Positions 1 to 7,500 of a DNA stretch of 64,000 nucleotides are shown piece after piece. The DNA is taken from positions 1 to 64,000 of the forward strand of contig JAJEQR010000018.1 of NCBI GenBank assembly GCA_020687485.1, written 5' to 3'. Both the position numbers and the translations under genes were made by a program. Source of the stretch: Hominifimenecus microfluidus (lineage in GTDB: Bacteria; Bacillota; Clostridia; Lachnospirales; Lachnospiraceae). The notes below the pieces were generated by a model. It was not told the DNA's origin. It saw only the letters and a program-made list of their open reading frames with translations, and did not search any database. Numbering within the stretch: the first letter of the stretch is position 1; every line of letters starts with the position of its first letter.

Positions 1-1
1 G

Positions 2-109
2 GATGCCAAAGCAATCTATAAGTTAGGACAGTTAGTACTTGTGAATTTAAAAATATTTGATGAGTACATTGAGACATTCCATATAGTTGATGATGAATTT
101 TATAAGTAG
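2..109 (+). CDS. DUF6462-like protein, C-terminal end only
   Basis: The window opens inside this gene; 35 codons and a TAG stop remain. The tail matches the end of the DUF6462-like protein at 56338-56550: 26 of 35 residues are identical by my alignment, including the endings LVLVNL and DEFYK/EEFYK. Proteins of this family are small putative DNA-binding, excisionase-like proteins found near integrases of Lachnospiraceae elements; that role is inferred from context. Two further DUF6462-like genes follow directly, so this is a local gene cluster. The N-terminus and promoter lie outside the window. Confidence 0.7.
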   Translation, partial: DAKAIYKLGQLVLVNLKIFDEYIETFHIVDDEFYK

Positions 110-118
110 GTGAAAAGG

Positions 119-592
119 ATGGTAACACAATTACAGCCGGATGTTAGGGCTTATCTTCATGGTGGGGAGGTAATAAAAAGATACATAAGGGTCGAAGAGG
201 TGGCTCATGAATATGGATTTAGTGTTGAGGAAACTGAATATATAGCTAAGGCTGCAAGTTCTTTATACAAGCTTACCCGTATTCATTTGGTAAAAAAGGA
301 AAGGTTTGATGAGTTTATGAAACACATATATAAAGTGCCGGGAACAAATAAGCAGATAATCAAAAAGTTTGCGAGAATTGGAGAAGCTTCAATTATATAC
401 AGTATTGGAAGGCATAGGTTTATCGAGCTGGCTAGAGCAGCAGGTGCTACATATAAAATAAATGAGGGGACAGGAGGGACTGTACTGGTTAATTTAGAAA
501 TATTTGATAATTACATGGAGCAATTCAGACAACCTGTAAGACCTTTGAAAGAGCCGTTATACGGACAGGAAGAAGGTGAATTGAATGAGTAA
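119..592 (+). CDS. DUF6462-like protein with two tandem copies of the fold
   Basis: About 157 residues. Two similar helical units follow each other: roughly residues 18-70 (RVEEVAHEYGFS, then KKERFDEFMKHIY) and 82-140 (FARIGEASIIYSIGRHRF, then VNLEIFDNYMEQF). The second half resembles the single-domain proteins at 585-884 and 56338-56550, suggesting duplication within one chain. I chose ATG 119 because AGGTGA lies at the right distance; a GTG at 110 is an alternative directly after the previous stop. Probable DNA-binding accessory protein of the mobile element; function not established. It overlaps the next gene by 8 bases, indicating translational coupling. Confidence 0.65.
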   Translation: MVTQLQPDVRAYLHGGEVIKRYIRVEEVAHEYGFSVEETEYIAKAASSLYKLTRIHLVKKERFDEFMKHIYKVPGTNKQIIKKFARIGEASIIYSIGRHRFIELARAAGATYKINEGTGGTVLVNLEIFDNYMEQFRQPVRPLKEPLYGQEEGELNE

Positions 593-884
593 CTCATATA
601 AGTTCTATTCAGATACAAAAGACATTATGAAAAAATATGTAAATGCTACTGAGGGAGCCATTATTTATGGCATAAGTAAATCAAGGATTATGGTTTTGGC
701 CTCAGAAGCAGGGGCAGTATATAAGGTTGGAAATTCAGCATTGATTAATACAGATATTTTTGAAATGTATTTGGAGAAATTTAAGGAACCAACAAGACCA
801 TTGCCCAAACATATTTGGAATAAATTGTCAAGCGAAGATAAAAAAGACCACAATAGTACCTGTTTTGATAAAAAAGACCCGTGA
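585..884 (+). CDS. DUF6462-like protein, single domain
   Basis: A 99-residue protein beginning inside the end of the previous gene, with a GAAGGTGA ribosome site upstream. The core (KKYVNATEGAIIYGIS, KSRIMVLASEAGAVYK, LINTDIFEMYLEKF) matches the second half of the 119-592 product, including the EPTRPL/QPVRPL motif after the domain. The last 15 residues are very polar and rich in Lys and Asp. Excisionase- or MerR-like DNA binding is the usual suggestion for such short helical element proteins, but nothing here proves it. It is the last gene before a 534-bp gene-poor region. Confidence 0.6.
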   Translation: MSNSYKFYSDTKDIMKKYVNATEGAIIYGISKSRIMVLASEAGAVYKVGNSALINTDIFEMYLEKFKEPTRPLPKHIWNKLSSEDKKDHNSTCFDKKDP

Positions 885-920
885 TTGTCACTTTCGGCAT
901 TATAGAAACTAATGTAATAT

Positions 921-1190
921 ATGGACATTCCAAGAAAAACTTGGGATGAACAATTTAATAATCAGTTACAGATTTGCAAAGTAGTTTGCACTGCAGAGTA
1001 TCTGTAGGTAGTAAATTTACGGGGCATGTACCTGGAAGATGAAAGTCACAGCTATCATATTAGTAGCCTGATGGATCGAAAGATGAAGGGTGAGAAGTTG
1101 GATGGAAATCTGGAAAAAGGATTCGACATGTTGCGTAAGGATAATCAACCACAGAGGGCGAGAAGTTCGTCCTTATCCTCAAAAGGCTAA
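921..1190 (+). pseudogene. Probable remnant ORF with in-frame amber codon
   Basis: From ATG 921 an open frame runs 28 codons (start MDIPRKTWDEQF) to TAG at 1005-1007. The same frame then continues open through ATG 1026 to TAA 1188-1190, giving a 54-residue lysine- and serine-rich tail. The amino-acid texture on both sides of the TAG is typical of real proteins, so one broken gene is plausible. I do not recognise the family. ATG 1026 could also start a genuine 54-residue protein, but no good ribosome site is visible. Confidence 0.3.
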
Positions 1191-1259
1191 AAGAGGAGAT
1201 AGTGCTTCTAATAATTCAGAAGGGCGTCGTGAAACACATTTTGTGGCTCGTCTGTAACT

Positions 1260-1365
1260 CCCGGAGGTGAGAACACCTCTTTGTACACGGGGCGATATAG
1301 GAGTCTAGAAGACTGGCGTGTACCTACATGCTTAGCATTAAGCATAGCCATGTAGACTATATCAC
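1260..1365 (+). ncRNA. Structured segment with nested hairpins and possible pseudoknot
   Basis: Several perfect inverted repeats are packed together. GAGGTG pairs with CACCTC near 1264-1278. GTACACG (1283-1289) pairs with CGTGTAC (1317-1323). GTCT (1303-1306) pairs with AGAC (1310-1313). GATATAG (1294-1300) pairs with CTATATC (1357-1363). CTACATG (1324-1330) pairs with CATGTAG (1349-1355). The 1283/1317 and 1294/1357 pairings interleave, which is the geometry of a pseudoknot. It sits 55 bp before the first gene of the next operon, so it may be a leader RNA. No known class is recognised; a DNA-level role (oriT, att) is also possible. Confidence 0.4.
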
Positions 1366-1418
1366 TTCCAAATTCAAATTTTGTCTATATGGCAACTAAT
1401 TTGAAGGAGGATAAAGTG

Positions 1419-1568
1419 ATGATGGGATTTAGCATAGCATTTATAATTATTGTTCTTATTGTATTGTATTCATTAGCAAGGACAGCAGGTGAGTCGGACA
1501 GGATATTGGAAAATATAAGAGAGCAATCACTCCTTGGAAGGGAGGAGAGCTCTGGTGGGAACAGTTGA
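1419..1568 (+). CDS. Small single-pass membrane protein (49 aa)
   Basis: ATG 1419 follows a good GGAGG ribosome site at about 1406-1410. The product starts with a strongly hydrophobic helix, about residues 3-20 (FSIAFIIIVLIVLYSLA), followed by a polar tail rich in Glu and Ser. It overlaps the start of the next gene by 14 bases. The topology suggests an N-terminal membrane anchor with a short cytoplasmic tail. No family is recognised; it probably belongs to the conjugative-element operon that continues to the parM/parR-like genes. Confidence 0.5.
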   Translation: MMGFSIAFIIIVLIVLYSLARTAGESDRILENIREQSLLGREESSGGNS

Positions 1569-1809
1569 AAAAAGAGATAAGCATAAGAAACGCAGGTTTG
1601 TATCTCCAGAAGAAAAGCTTGAAAGAGAATTAAAAGATTGTATGCATTGTAGATTCTTCTGGGGACATAACAACAGATGTGCCAATGGAACATGTTGTAA
1701 ACCATCTAAGAAAAAAGAACAGAAACTTCCGACAGAATGTGTCGGATGTCCATATTATCAAGGGAATGGTTATTGTTTTCCTTGTATGCGAAAGCTGATA
1801 GGAAAGTAG
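1555..1809 (+). CDS. Cysteine-rich putative zinc-binding protein
   Basis: GTG 1555 is preferred because GGAGGAG lies 8-14 bases upstream; this gives 84 residues. The protein carries at least nine cysteines in pairs (CMHC, CANGTCC, CVGC, CFPC), interleaved with aromatic and basic residues, which is the pattern of a small zinc-binding protein. A charged segment rich in Lys, Arg and Glu precedes the cysteines. No family name is certain. It lies directly upstream of the ParM-like gene, with the stop codon almost touching, so co-transcription is likely. A role in DNA or RNA contact is a guess. Confidence 0.55.
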   Translation: MGTVEKRDKHKKRRFVSPEEKLERELKDCMHCRFFWGHNNRCANGTCCKPSKKKEQKLPTECVGCPYYQGNGYCFPCMRKLIGK

Positions 1810-1818
1810 GTGGTTAAG

Positions 1819-2781
1819 ATGTTCAAGTGGCTGTTTAAGAAGAAAGGATGTGCAAAACATATGAATAACAAGTTAGAAGTAATCGGCATTGATCATGGCT
1901 GGTCAATGATGAAAACAATCTCTCAGGTATTTATCACAGGTGTAAAGGAGATTACAACTACTCCGGCACTTTTCGGTGATGTACTTGAGTATGAAGGAAA
2001 GTTTTACAAGGTCGGAACTGTAAGGCAGGAAGTAAAGGATACAAAGGTCGAAGATGACAGCTTTTATCTTCTCACTCTTGCAGCAGTTGCTAAGGAACTT
2101 AAAAGAAGAGGTCTTGCAGAGTCAAAGGTATTCCTTGCCGTAGGACTTCCACTTACAAGGTTTGGAGCAGAGAAGAATGATTTTATCAAGTACCTGACAA
2201 AGAATAAGCGTGTAAGCTTCAAATATGAGAATGAGCCATATCATATTGAAATTGATGATGTTGCAGTATTTCCTCAGTGCTATGCAGCAGTAGTGGACAA
2301 GATTCCTGCTATGGCAAAGAAAACGCTGATAGTAGATATCGGTAGCTGGACAATCGACATTATGCCGGTAATCAACAAGTCACCGGATGAATCAAAGTGT
2401 GTGACGATTCCAAAAGGTCTTATTACCTGTATGCGTTCTATCAATGAGCAGTGTGTAAGACAGCTTAACGGAGAGGTAGACGAGTCAGAGATACAGAACA
2501 TCATGCGATATGGCAGGTCAGATATTGATGATGAATACTTTGCCATTATCAAGGCAGAGATAGAGGATTTTGTTGATAAGGTATATAACTCAATCCGTGA
2601 GTTTGGGTATAACTTAAAGACTACACCGATTGTATTTGTCGGAGGCGGGGCGGTTGTGATGAAGAATTTTGGTAGTCACGATGCCAGGAACATTTCCTAT
2701 AACCTTGATGTAAAGGCAAATGCAAGAGGATATGAGCAGCTTGCCACGATGGGACTTAAAAGCACTAAGCGATTATCATAA
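1819..2781 (+). CDS. ParM/StbA-like actin-fold segregation ATPase
   Basis: The product is an actin-like ATPase of the ParM/StbA type used for plasmid partition. The phosphate-1 loop is GIDHGWSMMKT near residues 24-34. The phosphate-2 region is IVDIGSWTIDIM near the middle, and the adenosine motif is IVFVGGGAVV near the C-terminus. The length of about 320 residues fits the family. AGGTGG just before ATG 1819 supports that start; ATG 1861, which begins closer to the conserved fold, is an alternative. The next gene encodes a ParR-like protein 8 bp downstream, giving the classic parM-parR order. Filament formation would help keep the excised or replicating circle during cell division; this is inferred. 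Confidence 0.85.
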   Translation: MFKWLFKKKGCAKHMNNKLEVIGIDHGWSMMKTISQVFITGVKEITTTPALFGDVLEYEGKFYKVGTVRQEVKDTKVEDDSFYLLTLAAVAKELKRRGLAESKVFLAVGLPLTRFGAEKNDFIKYLTKNKRVSFKYENEPYHIEIDDVAVFPQCYAAVVDKIPAMAKKTLIVDIGSWTIDIMPVINKSPDESKCVTIPKGLITCMRSINEQCVRQLNGEVDESEIQNIMRYGRSDIDDEYFAIIKAEIEDFVDKVYNSIREFGYNLKTTPIVFVGGGAVVMKNFGSHDARNISYNLDVKANARGYEQLATMGLKSTKRLS

Positions 2782-2789
2782 GGAGGCAG

Positions 2790-3239
2790 ATGATGGGAAG
2801 AAGACTTGAATATGAAGTAAAAACTTCTGTCCGCCTCAACATGAGCAATCCTCAGCATGTGAAAATAAATGATGTGATTCAGAACCTTGATCCGAAGATT
2901 TTCAAATCTAAGAACCAGTTCATTATAGATGCGATTCAGTTCTACATTGATAATTATGGAAAAGAAACATTTGTTATCAAGAAGAAAGAAAAAGAGAGGG
3001 CTGAATATATCCGGTCAGAAGATATTGATGACATTAAGGAAGAAGTCATTGAAGCAGCAACCAATGAGGCTAGGAAAGAGGTCATAAGGCTGTTAGGCGG
3101 AGTGATATCCGGGATGAATGTTGGTCAGCCGGTAATAATGCAGGCAGCCAATAGTGAAGCACAAGAACCTACAGAAGATGTTATGGACGATGTAGATGTT
3201 GCAGGACTTGCAATGGGATGGATGTCGAAAGGAGACTGA
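2790..3239 (+). CDS. ParR-like ribbon-helix-helix centromere-binding protein
   Basis: A 149-residue protein behind an AGGAGG site, 8 bp after the ParM-like gene. The N-terminal third (KTSVRLNMSNPQHVKIND, then KNQFIIDAIQFYIDNYG) has the strand-helix-helix look of ParR-type RHH proteins. The middle is a charged helix, and the C-terminal 50 residues are acidic and probably contact the filament. Position and size fit the DNA-binding partner of a type II partition system. The cognate centromere would be iterated direct repeats near the operon start; none is obvious, although the structured region at 1260-1365 lies upstream. Confidence 0.75.
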   Translation: MMGRRLEYEVKTSVRLNMSNPQHVKINDVIQNLDPKIFKSKNQFIIDAIQFYIDNYGKETFVIKKKEKERAEYIRSEDIDDIKEEVIEAATNEARKEVIRLLGGVISGMNVGQPVIMQAANSEAQEPTEDVMDDVDVAGLAMGWMSKGD

Positions 3240-3244
3240 TTATT

Positions 3245-3418
3245 ATGAGAAGAGTTATGGGAGCCGTAGGAACAGTAATTTTAGAGATACTCAAGTGGAT
3301 ATTAAGGATAATTCTTGGAGCGTTGAAGCTGGTCTTAGGACTTGCCAGAATAATTCTTCTTCTATTCGCTATGGTGGCAAGGATATTTCTTTCATTCGTA
3401 AGAATGGGCACATTCTGA
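3245..3418 (+). CDS. Small hydrophobic membrane protein (57 aa)
   Basis: ATG 3245 follows AAAGGAGA by about ten bases. Nearly the whole 57-residue chain is hydrophobic or amphipathic, with regularly spaced Arg and Lys residues (for example VILEILKWILRIILGALK and LARIILLLFAMVARIF). This could be two transmembrane helices or a long amphipathic membrane-binding helix. It starts six bases after the stop of the ParR-like gene, so it belongs to the same operon. No family assigned. Confidence 0.5.
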   Translation: MRRVMGAVGTVILEILKWILRIILGALKLVLGLARIILLLFAMVARIFLSFVRMGTF

Positions 3419-3432
3419 GAGGAGGTGAGCTT

Positions 3433-3516
3433 ATGCAGGTAAAGGGTTTATTCTTAAATTATAAGAAAAACAGAAGACTTATGCAGTATTTCTTTAAAAT
3501 AAGAGAGCTGGTATAA
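3433..3516 (+). CDS. Possible 27-residue basic peptide
   Basis: A near-perfect GGAGGTGA site at 3421-3428 stands five bases before ATG 3433. The frame encodes a basic peptide (MQVKGLFLNYKKNRRLMQ, then YFFKIRELV). It is too short for any family call. The strength of the ribosome site is the only argument for translation, and a role as a leader peptide for the lipoprotein gene downstream is possible. Confidence 0.35.
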   Translation: MQVKGLFLNYKKNRRLMQYFFKIRELV

Positions 3517-3542
3517 TGAAAGGAGTTTAAGATGCACAGAAT

Positions 3543-3634
3543 ACGGGACAGTCCTATGTGTCCCGTGCATTACAGATAAATAGTTCACCGCAAGGGGTGG
3601 ATGGCACGGAACACAAAGCCCGTCCCTCTTGCGG
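3543..3634 (+). promoter_or_regulatory. Two-hairpin leader before the lipoprotein gene
   Basis: ACGGGACA (3543-3550) pairs with TGTCCCGT (3559-3566). A second, longer stem joins CCGCAAG (3588-3594) to CTTGCGG (3628-3634), with inner ACGG/CCGT pairing. Neither hairpin is followed by a T-run, so simple termination is unlikely. The second hairpin ends about 20 bases before the lipoprotein start and could control access to its ribosome site. Confidence 0.4.
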
Positions 3635-3654
3635 AGAAGGGATGGGCGATTACT

Positions 3655-4443
3655 ATGAAGAAGATAAGTATTATCTTATTATCCGCAGTACTGGTCTTTT
3701 CAATGGCTGCCTGTAATGGTGGTAAGGAAAAGGCTGATAATCAGACAGAGAAACAGACGGAAAGCGTAAAGCCAACTGAAGAAGCAGAAATGGCAACGGA
3801 AGCTGTCACAGAGGTCACAACCGAAGCTGGAAGTGAAGAGACAGAGAAAGATATTGCCGAGGTTAAAGATTCAGAAGAGAAGAATGATAAGGAAGATAAC
3901 CGGTCCGCTGATAATGAAACTGCTTCAAGGCAGGAAGAAAAGCCAAAGCAGAATGACGAGCCGGAACAGAAAGCTTCAGTAAATGATAATGAGGAAGCTG
4001 GAGGAAATCAGAGTAATGCAGGTAATGGTGGTCAGACTACAGACAGTCCGAAAGACAATGTGAGCAATCCACAGCCTGCATCCGTGGCATACAGTCCACA
4101 GAATGTTGTGTCACTTGCAACAGCAAAGTGTCAGGCAGGAGGGATGATTACCACACAGCAGAATTTACAGAATCATTTGAATGACGGTAGTATCACGCAG
4201 GAAGAGTACAATGAGTATTATCCTTACGATGGTATGGAAGGCTCTTATTATAGTGTGTTTGTAGAGACAGACCTCAACAAAGCAAGTACCATTGATGGAC
4301 AGCGGTTATCATCTGAGGATGCAATCGCAGAATATATTGCAAGTATGTTACTTTTGGAAACAGATCCGGTATTCTACATCAGTTATGATGGAGTTTACAC
4401 GACAGGCGGCACAGACTATTACGAGTTTCGATGTCACAGATAA
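3655..4443 (+). CDS. Putative surface lipoprotein with acidic linker
   Basis: ATG 3655 begins a lipoprotein signal: MKKISIILLSAVLVFSMAAC, with a lipobox-like SMAAC at residues 16-20. Cleavage would leave Cys20 for lipidation. Residues 22-150 are a long low-complexity stretch rich in Glu, Thr, Lys, Asn and Asp, probably an extended spacer. The C-terminal 100 residues (from about NVVSLATAKCQAGG) form a small globular domain of unknown type. An upstream in-frame ATG at 3601 reads through the leader hairpin and is rejected. It directly precedes the large adhesin gene but is separated by a terminator. Probably cell-surface exposed; function unknown. Confidence 0.65.
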   Translation: MKKISIILLSAVLVFSMAACNGGKEKADNQTEKQTESVKPTEEAEMATEAVTEVTTEAGSEETEKDIAEVKDSEEKNDKEDNRSADNETASRQEEKPKQNDEPEQKASVNDNEEAGGNQSNAGNGGQTTDSPKDNVSNPQPASVAYSPQNVVSLATAKCQAGGMITTQQNLQNHLNDGSITQEEYNEYYPYDGMEGSYYSVFVETDLNKASTIDGQRLSSEDAIAEYIASMLLLETDPVFYISYDGVYTTGGTDYYEFRCHR

Positions 4444-4467
4444 ATAAAAACGAATAGAAGCAGAATG

Positions 4468-4507
4468 AAGAAAGATGTAAGCCATAAACTTATGTCTTTC
4501 TTTTTTT
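4468..4507 (+). terminator. Intrinsic terminator before the adhesin gene
   Basis: The stem spans 4468-4481 and 4489-4502 (14 pairs, two of them G-U) with loop CCATAAA and a following T-run to 4507. Its upper stem and loop are almost identical to the terminator after the adhesin gene (9925-9965), so the two hairpins bracket that gene. Confidence 0.75.
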
Positions 4508-4534
4508 ATGCGTAAATTAAGGAGGAAAGAGCAC

Positions 4535-7500
4535 ATGAAACAGAAACTAAAGCGTTTTATGGCAGGATTTATGGCTATGCTCACACTGGTTGGAACACTC
4601 TTTACGAATGGAACAACAGCATTTGCAGCCAGTCCGCAGGCAAATATTGCGTTCTGGAATGCGTCAGTCAAAAATTCCGGAGAAGTAAGTGAGCTGAAGC
4701 CCGGATATAATCATGGCAAGATTCTGTATTCAATTCTTGACGGAAATTCTGCATATTGTATGAATTTCGGATTAAGAGCAGATGGCGGTCAGCTTATGAA
4801 CAGCTACGATGATGCGAGCACATCAATGTCAGCACAGCAGAGAAAGCTTTTAAGTTACTGCCTTTATTATGGGTTTAACAGTACACAAAAGGCGGCACCA
4901 AGCAACAGTCAGTGCGATGAGTATATCGCAACTCAGGCAATGGTATGGGTTATTGTAGCAGATATCTTTGGAACCGGAAGTGGTGATTCGGCAGCAAGAA
5001 AGCTCTGTAACACAGCACCAAGTCCTGATTCTTCATACAGCTATTATGAGAGGCTCAGGGACAATATCAGCAGCTCCTACAATGCAACACTTCCAAGTTT
5101 TGCATCACGCAGAACCAGTGAGGCACCAACTTATGAATTAAAGTGGAATGAGGGAAGTCAGAGATTTGAAACAACATTATCTGACAGCAATGGTGTTTTA
5201 TCGGATTTTGATTTTGGCATCAGCGGATATTCTGTTGATAAGAATGGCAACAGTATTACAATCTCTTCAACGAGCGTGAATACTACAGCTACAACAGGAA
5301 CATTCACATCCAATGCTGGTAAGGTTGAGACAACATCAAGCTGTGTATTCTGGCTTACGGGCAAGAGCGGTTATCAGGAGTTTATTTCTGAAAGACCGAC
5401 AGCAGATCCTATCAAAGCATATATCAAGGTCAAGACAGAGAACATCGGATATGGTGAGCTTACAAAGACAGATGAGTCAAGCGGAGTGAAGCTTTCCGGT
5501 GCAGTCTATGGAATCTATTCTGACAGCGGATGCACAAACAGAGTACAGACCATGACAACAGATGGAAACGGATATGCAAAGTCAGCTGCACTTGTCGCAG
5601 GCACTTATTATGTAAAAGAGATTACCGCACCAAAGGGATATGTCCTTTCCGGTAAGGTTCATACACTTACTGTAAAAGCAGGACAGACAACGGGAATCTC
5701 TGCAACAGATAAAGAGCAGCTTGGAGCAATCACAATCTATAAAGAGGGTGAGGTGCTTAGCTCATGGAATGGAAGCAATTTCACTTATGAGAAAAAGAAG
5801 CTTTCCGGAGCAACCTTTAAGGTAACTGCCGGAGCAGATATCTATAAGGCAGATGGTACAAAGGTGTATAGTGCCGGCGATGTTGTGGCAGAAAGCCTTA
5901 CAACAGGAACTGACGGACAGGTGGTATTATCTGACCTTCATCTTGGAACTTATGTGGTAACTGAGATTAAGAGCATTGACGGGTATACAATCAATACCAC
6001 ACCTCAGACAGTAGCAGTTGAGTATAAGGACCAGACTGTGACAGTACAGTATGAATCAACTACGATTGAGAATACAAGACAGAAAGCGGATGTATCTGTC
6101 GTAAAGAAGGACTCTGACACAGAGAACCCTCTTGATGGTGGCAAGTACACACTTTATGCCGGAAATGACATCAAAAACTATGCCGGACAGGTTATTGTCA
6201 CAAAGGGTACAGCTCTTGAGACAGTAACTACAGGTGCGGACGGAAAGGCAAGCTACAGCGTGGATCTGCCAATCTCTAACGGATATTATATCCAAGAGAC
6301 ACAGGCACCATATGCGTATATCAGAAACAGTAAAGATGTTTACAGCTTCAATTTCAATGTATTACCTGAAACACAGGCAAAGGCATCATTCAGTCACACA
6401 TTTGTGAATGACAGAACTACAGCAAAGATTCATATCTACAAGGTAGACAAGGAATCAGGCAAGGCAGTAGCCCAGGGAGATGCAAGCCTTGAAGGTGCAG
6501 TTTATGGTCTTTATGCGAGAAACGATATCGTGCATCCGGACGGAGCAACAGGAGTCGTATTCAAGGCAGGAGACCTTGTAGCAACACTTACAACAGATAA
6601 GAATGGCGAAGCAGAGGTCAATAACCTTTACCTTGGAAACTATTATGTGAAAGAAATCACTCCATCAGAGGGGTATCTCTTAGACGAAGAGGAGCACGAT
6701 GTAGTATGCGACTATGAGGGAGACCTTGTAGCAGAGGTATCAAGAAGCACAACCTCAGCAGAGCAGGTCATCAAGCAGCCATTCCAGCTTATCAAGGTAT
6801 CTGACAATGGCGATGATACTGAAGCAGGCTTGTTGGCAGGTGCAGAGTTCACAGCATACTTAAAATCTTCTTTATCCGTAAAGGCAGATGGAAGTTATGA
6901 CTTTGATAAGGCTACTCCTGTGGTAATCGGGGAAAACGGAGCAACAACAATCACATCCGATGAAAAGGGACATGCAGTATCCATTGCAATTCCTTATGGA
7001 ACTTATGTGGTAGTTGAATCAAAGACTCCGCATAACATGAAGACAATCAAGCCATTTGAGGTAAAGATAAAGGAGAATCATCCAACAGAGCCTCAGACAT
7101 GGAGAGTTTTCTTGGACAGAGAGTTTACAGCAAAGCTTCGTGTAATCAAGAAGGATTCTGATACAAAGCAGACAGTACTTGTACCAAACGCAGAGTTTAA
7201 AATCTTCAATATTGATAAGAACGAATATGTGAAGCAGTACACAACTTATCCGTCAAAGGTAGAGCATACTTCATTCTTTACTGACGATGATGGAGATTTA
7301 ATCTTACCTGAAGCACTTAAAATCGGTAACTACCGTATTGAGGAAGTATCTGCACCATACGGATATGTTGTAAATGATAAGTATGTCAGCATCTCTGTTG
7401 ATACTGATACAGCATTTGAAACAGATGGTGATACAAATGATGCAATCATTACTGTGGAATATTCCGATGCCCCTGCAGTAGGAGAGCTGACTGTAGAAAA

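Larger units (their letters stand above)
885..1418 (+). other. Gene-poor region with ORF remnants and a structured segment
   Basis: There is no intact gene longer than about 55 codons here. The first two thirds contain overlapping short open frames that look coding-like but are interrupted (see 921-1190). A second short frame runs from ATG 1102 to TAA 1257 in another phase. The last third (1260-1365) is rich in inverted repeats. Possible readings are a decayed gene plus a leader RNA, or an attachment or transfer site; I cannot decide between them. Confidence 0.5.

Noticed and set aside
3196-3516. 106-codon frame over the small membrane protein
   Set aside because: Polar, irregular sequence with no ribosome site, in conflict with two small frames that have good ribosome sites; only its last 27 codons are supported.
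3601-3654. 18-codon N-terminal extension of the lipoprotein
   Set aside because: It reads through the leader hairpin and would displace the lipoprotein signal peptide.
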